Part shown: one piece after another, positions 37,838 to 45,079 of the stretch
Numbering within the stretch: position 1 is the first letter of the stretch
How the letters are laid out: every line of letters begins with the position of its first letter
Origin: Burkholderia ubonensis
Lineage (GTDB): Bacteria; Pseudomonadota; Gammaproteobacteria; Burkholderiales; Burkholderiaceae
Assembly: GCF_001718695.1 (NCBI RefSeq)
Contig: NZ_CP013422.1
Location: 1,116,001 to 1,180,000 of the forward strand
Length of the DNA: 64,000 nt
Reading direction: 5' to 3'
Program-made: the position numbers and the translations under genes
Notes under the pieces: model-generated
The model's database searches: none
What the model was told of the DNA's origin: nothing
Seen by the model: only the letters and a program-made list of their open reading frames with translations

Positions 37838-38776
37838 ATGCCGATGATCGACCGACGCCTGTTCCTCACCGCCGCCTTCGCCGCGACAGCCGGCCTGCCG
37901 TTGCGCACGGCGCTCGCCGCCACTGCGCTCGCGGATCTCGACCCGCGCCAGGCGGGCCGCGTGCGTGCGCCGCGCGATCCGGCCGCGATTCGCGCGGCGA
38001 GCGGCTACCGCTGGGTGCGCGACGGCGCGTTCACCGTCGCGATCTCGCCGCATGCGCCGCCGGTATCGACTTACGCGACGGACGCGCGCACCGTGGTCGG
38101 CGCGGACCCCGACTATGCGCAGCTCGTGGCCGACGCGTTCGGCCGCACGCTCGCGCTGGTGCCGATCGCGTGGGCCGACTGGCCGCTCGGGCTGAGCTCG
38201 GGCAAGTACGACGCGGTGATCTCGAACGTCGGCGTGACCGAGAAGCGCAAGGAGAAATACGATTTCACGACGTACCGGCTCGGGCTGCACGGCTTCTACG
38301 TGCGCACCGCGAGCCCGATCGTGAAGATCGCCGAACCGAAGGATGTTGCCGGGTTGCGCATCATCACGGGCGCGGGGACGAGCCAGGAGCGGATCCTGCT
38401 CGAATGGAGCCGCCGCAACGTCGAGCAGGGGCTCAGGCCGACCGAGCTGCAGTATTTCGACGACGACGCGGCCGCGCGCGTCGCGCTGCTGTCGGGGCGC
38501 GCCGACACCGAACTGAATCCGAATGCGTCGCTCGCGTACGAGGCCGCGCGTGACGGCAAGATCCGTCGAGTGGGTGTCGTGAACGCGGGCTGGCCGGCCA
38601 ATGCGGACGTCGCGATCGCGACGCGCAAGGGCAGCGGCCTGGCCGATGCGTTGACGCTTGCCACCAATACGCTGATCGCCAATGGCCGGTACGGACAGGC
38701 GCTGGCACGCTGGGGATTGCAGAGCGAGGCGCTCGCGCGCGCGGAAACGAATCCGCCGGGGCTGCCGTCGTTTTGA
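37838..38776 (+). CDS. Amino-acid-type ABC substrate-binding protein 2 (paralogue)
   Basis: A 312-residue periplasmic protein with signal MIDRRLFLTAAFAATAG preceded by MP; cleavage is probable near ALAA. It is paralogous to the protein at 32528-33469: shared VSTYATDARTVVG, AWADWPLGLSSGKYDAVISN, VTEKRKEKYDFTTYR and ETNPPGLPSF end. The ligand-binding half differs enough to suggest a related but different ligand. It closes the operon, 32 bases after the fused transporter gene. Confidence 0.9.
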   Translation: MPMIDRRLFLTAAFAATAGLPLRTALAATALADLDPRQAGRVRAPRDPAAIRAASGYRWVRDGAFTVAISPHAPPVSTYATDARTVVGADPDYAQLVADAFGRTLALVPIAWADWPLGLSSGKYDAVISNVGVTEKRKEKYDFTTYRLGLHGFYVRTASPIVKIAEPKDVAGLRIITGAGTSQERILLEWSRRNVEQGLRPTELQYFDDDAAARVALLSGRADTELNPNASLAYEAARDGKIRRVGVVNAGWPANADVAIATRKGSGLADALTLATNTLIANGRYGQALARWGLQSEALARAETNPPGLPSF

Positions 38777-39051
38777 TTCGATGCGGCGGTGGGGCTGCCG
38801 TCGCATGCTACCGGCAGCGCGGGTAACGTGGCGCGGTTCGGGTTGCGCGTCTTCCGCGAAATTCGATCGATCGGCTTGTGCGCTTGATCGGCATATCGTC
38901 GAGCCGCGCTGCCGGCGGCTTCATGCGCATGCGCACTGCCACGCAGATCGCGATGCGCGGCGAATGCGCGCGAACCCTCACGATGAGATCGATGCGCACG
39001 CGGCGCTGCGCTGGCGCCGTTCACGGGTGATCGCCGGTCGCGGCGACATCG

Positions 39052-40017
39052 TCACCGCGCGGTGGCCGTCTGTTGCGCGGGGGCCGCAAACGCGCCCGCA
39101 TACGAACGGTCGAGCAGCTTCGCGGTGTCGTACGGAGTCGGGATCACGCCGGCCTTGTGCAGGAAATCGGCGGTGTTCTGCGCGTCCTTCGCGGCGGCGG
39201 CGTCGACCGGGCCGACGCGCTGGTGCGCGTGGTCGAGCCAGCGGTAGGCGACGTCCGGTTCGAGCTTCGCGCGCTTGGCCCACAGGTCCGCGTATTCGCG
39301 CGGATGGCTGTCGACCCACTGGCGCGCGGCGACCACGCGCCGCAGGAAGTCGGTGATCTCCGCGCGCTTGCCGTCGACGGCCTGCTCGTTCGCCGCGACG
39401 AAGCTGAGCGCCGGCATCAGCCCCTGCGCGGTGACGACCGGCCGCGCGCCCTGCCGCAGCTCGAGCGTGCTGACGAACGGCTCCCACAGCGAAACGGCGT
39501 CGACCGAGCCGTTCGCGAGCGCGTTGGTCGCGTCGACCGGCATCAGGTACGCGTACTTGACCGCGTCGGCGCGCACGCCCGCGCGTTCGAGCGCGCGCAG
39601 CACGAGCTGCTGGCTCCACGCGCCGCGCCACACGGCGATCGTCTTGCCCTGCAGGTCGGCGACCGTGCGCACCGGCGAATTCTTCGGCACGAGGATCGCG
39701 ACGCCGTCGAGGCTCTGGCGCGACACGGCGATCACCTTGACCGGCGCGCCGCGCGCGGCGAGCGTGAGCAGCGCGGAATCGCCGAGGAAGCCCACGTCGA
39801 TCGCATTGCCGTTGAGGCTTTCGGCGACGGGCGCGGCCGCCTGGAAGTGCTTCCACTCGATCGTGTACGGCAGGCCCTTGAGCACGCCGGACGCCTCCAT
39901 CGACGCCTGGATGTTGAAGTAGTTCTGTTCACCGACGTGCAGCGTGACGGTGTCCTTCGCGATGCCCGGCTGCGCGGCGAGCGCCAGCACGAGCGCCGTG
40001 ACGATTCGGCTCGACAA
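39052..40017 (-). CDS. Orphan sulfonate-type periplasmic binding protein (SsuA-like)
   Basis: About 321 residues from a TTG at 40017 (SSRIVTALVLALAAQPGIAK, signal peptide), with GGAGA 9-13 bases upstream; no ATG is available nearby. Mature start KDTVTLHVGEQNYFNIQ, then VAESLNGNAIDVGFLGDSAL and VWRGAWSQQLVLRALERAGV, typical of aliphatic-sulfonate-binding proteins. No permease or ATPase gene adjoins it; it may feed the taurine-type transporter at 18557-20364 or another one. A run of low-complexity sequence lies beyond its start. Confidence 0.85.
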   Translation of the reverse strand: MSSRIVTALVLALAAQPGIAKDTVTLHVGEQNYFNIQASMEASGVLKGLPYTIEWKHFQAAAPVAESLNGNAIDVGFLGDSALLTLAARGAPVKVIAVSRQSLDGVAILVPKNSPVRTVADLQGKTIAVWRGAWSQQLVLRALERAGVRADAVKYAYLMPVDATNALANGSVDAVSLWEPFVSTLELRQGARPVVTAQGLMPALSFVAANEQAVDGKRAEITDFLRRVVAARQWVDSHPREYADLWAKRAKLEPDVAYRWLDHAHQRVGPVDAAAAKDAQNTADFLHKAGVIPTPYDTAKLLDRSYAGAFAAPAQQTATAR

Positions 40018-40247
40018 CGTGATTTTCTCCGGTAGTTGACTGGCGTGCGCATCGCAGCAGCGCCGGATAGCGCATCGAACGAAGCACACGGCGCACGCCA
40101 TGAAACCGTCGACGATACGTCGATCGCCGGCATCGAACAAACGCAATATTCTGCTATCGAAAGGCGCAAATCTTCGATGGCAGGACGGCGCGCATGCCGA
40201 TGTTGCAACGCGCCACGGGAAAGCCGTTCGAGGACATCCTCGACAGA

Positions 40248-40295
40248 TATTTCGTACGCGAAATACACCGAGAACTATATTTCGCATGCAAATTA
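40248..40295. promoter_or_regulatory. Two tandem operator-like palindromes before the hydrolase-marR operon
   Basis: TATTTCGTACGCGAAATA (40248-40265) is a perfect 7-bp inverted repeat around TACG. A related half-conserved copy, TATTTCGCATGCAAATTA, lies at 40278-40295, exactly 30 bases (about three helix turns) on. Both lie 22-70 bases before the hydrolase start codon, and the operon's second gene is a MarR repressor, so autoregulation is likely. Confidence 0.65.
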
Positions 40296-40316
40296 CCTTT
40301 CTGAACGAGGACGGAC

Positions 40317-41237
40317 ATGACATCGGAACCCATCGCGTTTTCCGCCGCCGACGGCTACCCGTTGCGCGGCACGCTGTGGCAGCCGGCCGCCGAGCCGTCC
40401 GCGCTGGTGCTGATCCATCCGGCGACCGCCGTGCCGGAGCGGCTGTATGCGGGCTTCGCGCGCTACCTGACCGAGCGGGGCTTCGCGGCGCTGACCTACG
40501 ACTATCGCGGGATCGGTTCATCGCGGCCCGCGCGGCTCACCAAACTGCAGGCCCGCATGCGCGACTGGATCGAACTCGACGTCGGCGCGGCCATCGCGTG
40601 GGCGCGCGACACGCACCGCGCAGTGCCGCTGCTCGCGGTCGGCCACAGCGTCGGCGGCCACGCGATCGGCCTGTCGGCCGGGTCGCGCCACCTGCGGGCG
40701 GCGGTGATGGTCGCGTCGCACGCGGGCAGCACGCGGCTGATCGCGCGCGCCGCCGAACGGCTGAAGGTGCGGCTGATCCTGCGCGTGCTCGGGCCGCTGA
40801 CGTCCACGCTGCTCGGCTACGTGCCGGGCAGGCGGCTCGGGCTCGGCGAAGACCTGCCGGCCGGCGTGTTCCGCGAATGGAGCGGCTGGACGACGCTGCC
40901 GCGCTACTTCTTCGACGACCCGACGCTCGGCGCGGCCGAGCGGTTCGCGAAGCAACGGCTGCCGATTCTCGCGCTCGGTTTCGACGACGACCCATGGGCG
41001 AACCCGACGGCCATCGACCTGCTGGTAAGCTACCTGACGCACGCGGCGGTCGAGCGCCGCCAGATCGATCCGCGCGCCACCGGCAGCGGGCCGGTCGGGC
41101 ACATGGGCTTCTTCCGCAGCCGGCCCGGCGCGGTGCTGTGGCCGGGCGTCGCGGACTGGCTCGCACAGGCGCTCGACCGGCCGCGCGATGCGGACCGCGC
41201 CGCCCCCTCCTCCACGCCAGCAGGAAACCGAGCTTGA
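40317..41237 (+). CDS. Alpha/beta-hydrolase family protein
   Basis: A 306-residue soluble hydrolase. The nucleophile elbow is GHSVGGHA (Ser at about 110), the acid probably in LGFDDDPWANP at about 222, and the catalytic His in GHMGFF at about 262. The sequence TYDYRGIGSSRPA at about 60-72 is typical of YheT/BAAT-like esterases and lipases. Its stop overlaps the start of a MarR regulator gene (TTGA), and two palindromes precede it. Substrate unknown; in such pairs it is often an organic ester or a fatty-acid derivative that also acts as inducer. Confidence 0.85.
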   Translation: MTSEPIAFSAADGYPLRGTLWQPAAEPSALVLIHPATAVPERLYAGFARYLTERGFAALTYDYRGIGSSRPARLTKLQARMRDWIELDVGAAIAWARDTHRAVPLLAVGHSVGGHAIGLSAGSRHLRAAVMVASHAGSTRLIARAAERLKVRLILRVLGPLTSTLLGYVPGRRLGLGEDLPAGVFREWSGWTTLPRYFFDDPTLGAAERFAKQRLPILALGFDDDPWANPTAIDLLVSYLTHAAVERRQIDPRATGSGPVGHMGFFRSRPGAVLWPGVADWLAQALDRPRDADRAAPSSTPAGNRA

Positions 41238-41665
41238 GCGACGAACGACGACTGTTTTTGCTGTTGAGCATTGGCCAGCGGCGCGCGCAGCGCTGGGTCG
41301 ACCGCAAGGCGGAAACCGATACGCACGCGAGCGCCGCGCAGGCCGGCGTGCTGTTCCATCTCGCGAAACACGACGGCGCGCTCGTCGGCGAAGTCGGCGC
41401 GGCGCTGCAACTGGCGCCGTCCGCGATGACGGGCCTCGCCGATCGCATGGCGAAGGCCGGGCTGCTCACGCGCCACCGCGATTCGGACGACGGGCGCGCG
41501 ACCCGCCTGTTCCTCACCGACGACGGCCACGCCGCGCTGAAGAAGGCGCGCGTGCTGCTGCGCGAGCTGAACACGAAGCTGTGCGACGGGTTTTCCGACG
41601 ACGAGCTCGATGTGGTCGCACGCTGGCTGCGCACGCTGCAGGCGCGCTTTCCGGCGGATCGCTGA
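41234..41665 (+). CDS. MarR-family transcriptional regulator
   Basis: A 143-residue winged-helix regulator beginning at a TTG that overlaps the hydrolase stop by 4 bases (TTGA), giving translational coupling. HTH region: GEVGAALQLAPSAMTGLADR at about residues 55-74; wing: LTRHRDSDDGRATRLFLTDDG at about 80-100, the MarR signature. It most likely represses its own operon through the tandem palindromes at 40248-40295. The ligand is unknown. Confidence 0.87.
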   Translation: MSDERRLFLLLSIGQRRAQRWVDRKAETDTHASAAQAGVLFHLAKHDGALVGEVGAALQLAPSAMTGLADRMAKAGLLTRHRDSDDGRATRLFLTDDGHAALKKARVLLRELNTKLCDGFSDDELDVVARWLRTLQARFPADR

Positions 41666-42129
41666 ACGCGAAGCAATTCCCGCAGCGATTCCGATTCGCG
41701 CTTCGATTCGGCTTTCCACTCGCGATACGGCGAATGTTCCCGCCGCCGCTCCGCCGTGTTCCCTGCAATTTTTTCTGCCCCCACGCATGCGATTCCGGCA
41801 ACGCTTGCCGGCTACGCTCTGTTACAAAAAATCGCCTGCTTTCCGGGGTTTTGTTGGCCTACATTGCTTCCACCTCACGGCAATCGTCGAATGAGACGCA
41901 CAGCGGCCGCGACAGCAACAAGAATCACAAGGAGTCTTGACCGATGCGCTGGCGGAACCCAGCGAAGGCGGATTGCGATGGCAGAAGCGGCGTACTGTCC
42001 GGCACGCACCGGCGCGAGATCCGAAGCGTCGACGCGCTGCGTTGAAGTCCAGGCGCACGCCCCGCGCGACGACGCGCGAGGCCGCAGCCTGTCAGGCCAC
42101 TGCTTCCGCACGTCAACGAGGAGCAGTCC
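41666..42129. other. Intergenic region before the BNR-repeat gene
   Basis: No gene recognised. An AT-rich patch at 41819-41860 (GTTACAAAAAATCG) could be a promoter region for the secreted BNR protein; GAGGAG precedes its ATG. Confidence 0.4.
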
Positions 42130-43575
42130 ATGCGACGCATTACCCTGCCTCACCCGCTCGTTACCCGGCTGACCATTGCAGCCGCGCTCGCGTTCACGGC
42201 CGCCGCGCACGCGGAGCCCGTGCGCGTGTCCGGCCCGAGCCCGTTCGCCGCCTGCACGGCCGGCGGCCCCGGCACCGTGTACGTGAATGCCGAAGTCGAG
42301 CCGTGGCTCGCGGTCAATCCGGCCCGTCCGACCAACATGATCGGCGTCTGGCAGCAGGACCGCTGGTCGAACGGCGGCGCGCACGGCCTCGTCGCGGGCT
42401 ACACGTTCGACGGCGGCGCGACCTGGGCGCGGACGCCGCAGCCGTTCAGCGCGTGCGCGCCGGGCGGGCTGCCCTACGAGCGCGCGTCCGATCCGTGGGT
42501 GTCGTTCGGTCCGGACGGCACCGCGTACTCGGTATCGATCTCGTTCAACCAGTCGAACAACAGCAACGCGGTCGGGGCGTCCGTGTCGACCGACGGCGGC
42601 CAGACGTGGAGCAGCCCGGCGCTGCTGATCGCCGACAACGAGCCGACGACGCAGTTCTTCAACGACAAGGAATCGGTGACCGCGAACCCGGTGAAGGCCG
42701 GCACCGCGTACGCGGTGTGGGATCGTCTCGAGCTGCCGAACGGCAATCCGTACGCGAACCTGCACACGCAGGCATTCCGCGGGCCGACGCTGTTCTCGAA
42801 GACGGTCGACGGCGGCAAGACGTGGAGCAAGGCGCGGGTCATCGTCCATGTGCCGTCGCGGCAGCAGACGATCGGCAACCAGATCGTCGTCGATCCGAAG
42901 AGCGGCACGCTCTACAACTTCTTCAACCTGATCCAGCCGCCGTTCAGCAAGGCCGCCGGCAAGGTCGCGTTCATCAAGTCGACCGACGACGGCGCGACGT
43001 GGACGCAGCCGCAGGTGATCGCCGGGTTGCAGACGGTCGGCGTGACCGATCCGAATACCGGCGAGCCGGTGCGCACCGGCGACATCATTCCCGAGCCCGC
43101 GATCGACCCGGCGTCGGGGCAGCTCTACGTGGTCTGGCAGGACAGCCGCTTCAACGGCGGCCACTACGACGAGATCGCGCTGTCGACGTCGACCGACGGC
43201 GGCGCGACCTGGAGCGCGCCGCTGCAGGTCAACACACCGACCGGCCGCGCGGCGTTCAACCCGTCGGTGCGCGTCAACGAAACAGGCGCGGTGATGGTCA
43301 CCCACTACGACTTTCGCGACCTGCCGGCCGGCGATACGACGACGCTGCCGACCGGCTTCTGGCGCAAGATCTCGCTTGACGGCGGCCGCACGTTCGTCGC
43401 CGAGCGGCGCGTCGGCGGGCCGTTCGACCTGAAGGTCGCGCCGAATGCGGAGGGCTTCTTCATCGGCGACTACCAGGGCCTCGACGTGGGGCCGTCGTCG
43501 TCGTTCCATCCGTTCTTCGTGCAGACCAACTCCGGCAATCTCGCGAACCGCACGGACGTGTTCTTCGCGCCGTGA
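42130..43575 (+). CDS. Secreted BNR/Asp-box repeat protein (sialidase-fold)
   Basis: A 481-residue secreted protein with a Sec signal (LTIAAALAFTAAAHAE). At least six Asp-box-like repeats (S-x-D-G-G-x-T-W) are visible, including TFDGGATWA, STDGGQTWS, TVDGGKTWS, STDDGATWT, STDGGATWS and SLDGGRTFV, indicating a six-bladed beta-propeller. Annotation as exo-alpha-sialidase is usual, but the arginine triad and catalytic Asp/Tyr/Glu of true sialidases cannot be confirmed by eye, so a glycan-binding or other hydrolase role is equally possible. It stands alone, with a strong bidirectional-type hairpin at its end. Confidence 0.8.
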   Translation: MRRITLPHPLVTRLTIAAALAFTAAAHAEPVRVSGPSPFAACTAGGPGTVYVNAEVEPWLAVNPARPTNMIGVWQQDRWSNGGAHGLVAGYTFDGGATWARTPQPFSACAPGGLPYERASDPWVSFGPDGTAYSVSISFNQSNNSNAVGASVSTDGGQTWSSPALLIADNEPTTQFFNDKESVTANPVKAGTAYAVWDRLELPNGNPYANLHTQAFRGPTLFSKTVDGGKTWSKARVIVHVPSRQQTIGNQIVVDPKSGTLYNFFNLIQPPFSKAAGKVAFIKSTDDGATWTQPQVIAGLQTVGVTDPNTGEPVRTGDIIPEPAIDPASGQLYVVWQDSRFNGGHYDEIALSTSTDGGATWSAPLQVNTPTGRAAFNPSVRVNETGAVMVTHYDFRDLPAGDTTTLPTGFWRKISLDGGRTFVAERRVGGPFDLKVAPNAEGFFIGDYQGLDVGPSSSFHPFFVQTNSGNLANRTDVFFAP

Positions 43576-43591
43576 TGCGCACGTAAGCGCA

Positions 43592-43626
43592 GCGCAGCCG
43601 CGACGTTTCGCGCGTCGCGGCTGCGC
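43592..43626. terminator. 14-bp hairpin between convergent genes
   Basis: GCGCAGCCGCGACG (43592-43605) pairs perfectly with 43613-43626 around a 7-base loop. It lies between the convergent BNR-protein and adhP stops, so it may serve both strands. No T-run. Confidence 0.55.
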
Positions 43627-43642
43627 ATCCGACGCTGGCGCG

Positions 43643-44671
43643 TCAATGCATGTCGGTCAGCACGACGCGGCCGTCGATCTTCCCTTCGCGCAAACGGGTG
43701 AAGATGTCGTTGATGTTGCCGAGCCGCTCGCGGTGGATGTGCGCGCGCACGAGTCCGTCCGCCGCGAAGTCGAGCGACTCCTGCAGGTCGCGCCGCGTGC
43801 CGACGATCGAGCCGCGCACCGTGATGCCGTTCAGCACGGTCGAGAAGATCGGCAGCGGGAAATCGCCCGGCGGCAGCCCGTTCAACGCGACCGTGCCGCC
43901 ACGCCGCACCATCCCGAGCGCCTGCGCGAACGCGCTTCTCGACACCGCCGTGACGAGCACGCCGTGCGCGCCGCCGATTTCCTTCTGGAGAACCGCGGCC
44001 GGATCGGCGCTCGACGCGTCGACGGCCAGCTCCGCGCCGAGCTGCTTCGCGAGCGCGAGCTTGTCCGGCGCGATGTCGATCGCCGCGACGTGCAGCCCCA
44101 TCGCGCGCGCATACTGCACGGCGACGTGCCCGAGGCCGCCGATTCCGGAGATCGCGATCCATTGGCCGGGGCGCGTATCGGTGACGCGAATCCCCTTGTA
44201 GACCGTCACGCCCGCGCACAGGATCGGCGCGATTTCGTCGAACGCGACCTGCGCCGGCAGGTGGCCGACGTAGTCCGGATCGGCGAGCACGTATTCCGCA
44301 TAGCTGCCGTTCACCGAATAGCCGGTGTTCTGCTGCCCGTGGCACAGCGTCTCCCAGCCCGAGTAGCAGTGCTCGCAATGCCCGCAGGCCGTATACAGCC
44401 ACGGCACGCCGACCCGGTCGCCCTCGCGCACGTGCGTGACGCCCGCGCCGACCGCCGCGACCACGCCCACCCCTTCGTGGCCCGGAATGAACGGCAGCGA
44501 CGGCTTGACGGGCCAGTCGCCGTCGGCCGCATGCAGGTCGGTATGGCAGACGCCGGACGCCTTGATGTTGACGAGGATCTGGCCCGGGCCCGGCGTCGGC
44601 ACCGGCACTTCCTCGATGCGCAACGGTTCGCCGAAGGCATGCACTACGGCGGCTTTCATGGTCTGCGTCAT
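43643..44671 (-). CDS. adhP: Zinc-dependent alcohol dehydrogenase AdhP
   Basis: A 342-residue NAD-dependent alcohol dehydrogenase, the usual AdhP length. Catalytic zinc ligands: Cys in [15 protein letters not shown] at about residue 42, His in GHEGVG at about 65 and Cys in [12 protein letters not shown]. Structural zinc loop [15 protein letters not shown] at about 96-110. NAD fold: [19 protein letters not shown]. It interconverts ethanol and other primary alcohols with aldehydes. A perfect FNR/ANR-type box lies 59-72 bases upstream of the ATG, pointing to induction at low oxygen, where the enzyme would recycle NADH. Confidence 0.93.
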   Translation of the reverse strand: MTQTMKAAVVHAFGEPLRIEEVPVPTPGPGQILVNIKASGVCHTDLHAADGDWPVKPSLPFIPGHEGVGVVAAVGAGVTHVREGDRVGVPWLYTACGHCEHCYSGWETLCHGQQNTGYSVNGSYAEYVLADPDYVGHLPAQVAFDEIAPILCAGVTVYKGIRVTDTRPGQWIAISGIGGLGHVAVQYARAMGLHVAAIDIAPDKLALAKQLGAELAVDASSADPAAVLQKEIGGAHGVLVTAVSRSAFAQALGMVRRGGTVALNGLPPGDFPLPIFSTVLNGITVRGSIVGTRRDLQESLDFAADGLVRAHIHRERLGNINDIFTRLREGKIDGRVVLTDMH

Positions 44672-44729
44672 GCCCTGCTCCTGTCTGGTCGATGACCGGG
44701 CCAGTATCCGGGCTCGAGACCGCAACGAC

Positions 44730-44743
44730 TTGATACGTATCAA
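44730..44743 (-). promoter_or_regulatory. Perfect FNR/ANR-type box upstream of adhP
   Basis: TTGATACGTATCAA is a full palindrome matching the CRP/FNR-family consensus TTGAT-N4-ATCAA. Its centre is about 65 bases before the adhP start codon. A transcription start about 41.5 bases downstream of the centre would leave a short leader, the normal activating geometry. Confidence 0.8.
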
Positions 44744-44900
44744 CGCTACGGGAAACGCACGCGATTGCGGCCGGTTCGCAGCGCGCCGTCGTGTGCAGCG
44801 CGGCCGTGCGCACGCTCGCAGCACCGCCTCGGGCCGTTGGCCGGCGTCGCCGATGAAGCGGTACGTCGGCGCATGGGCGGCATCGTCCCGGTTTTAATCA

Positions 44901-44924
44901 GAAATGATATAACGTATCATCTTC
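44901..44924. promoter_or_regulatory. Zur-like operator before the TonB-dependent receptor
   Basis: GAAATGATA and TATCATCTTC flank TAACG: the arms ATGATA/TATCAT are perfect, and the outer GAA...TTC recalls the proteobacterial Zur box. A second near-palindrome, AACAATATATCGTT, lies at 45013-45026. The downstream gene is a ZnuD-like receptor, which fits zinc control. Spacing differs by one base from the textbook box, so this is a candidate. Confidence 0.5.
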
Positions 44925-45079
44925 GATGCTTGTCCGTCGTCATGGTGCGTTATCGACACGGCCGGGCGCCGCCGGATCGGATCCGCAGCGGGTCGGTGCG
45001 CGTGCACGATGCAACAATATATCGTTTCGATGTGTGCTCGCCGGGCTGACATTCCGATCCGATTTCTACACAACTTCCA

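Noticed and set aside
34649..38776. 1375-codon frame through the monooxygenase and transporter genes
   Set aside because: Only its last 312 codons encode a real protein (binding protein 2). The rest is the Arg/Ala-rich shadow of genes in other frames.
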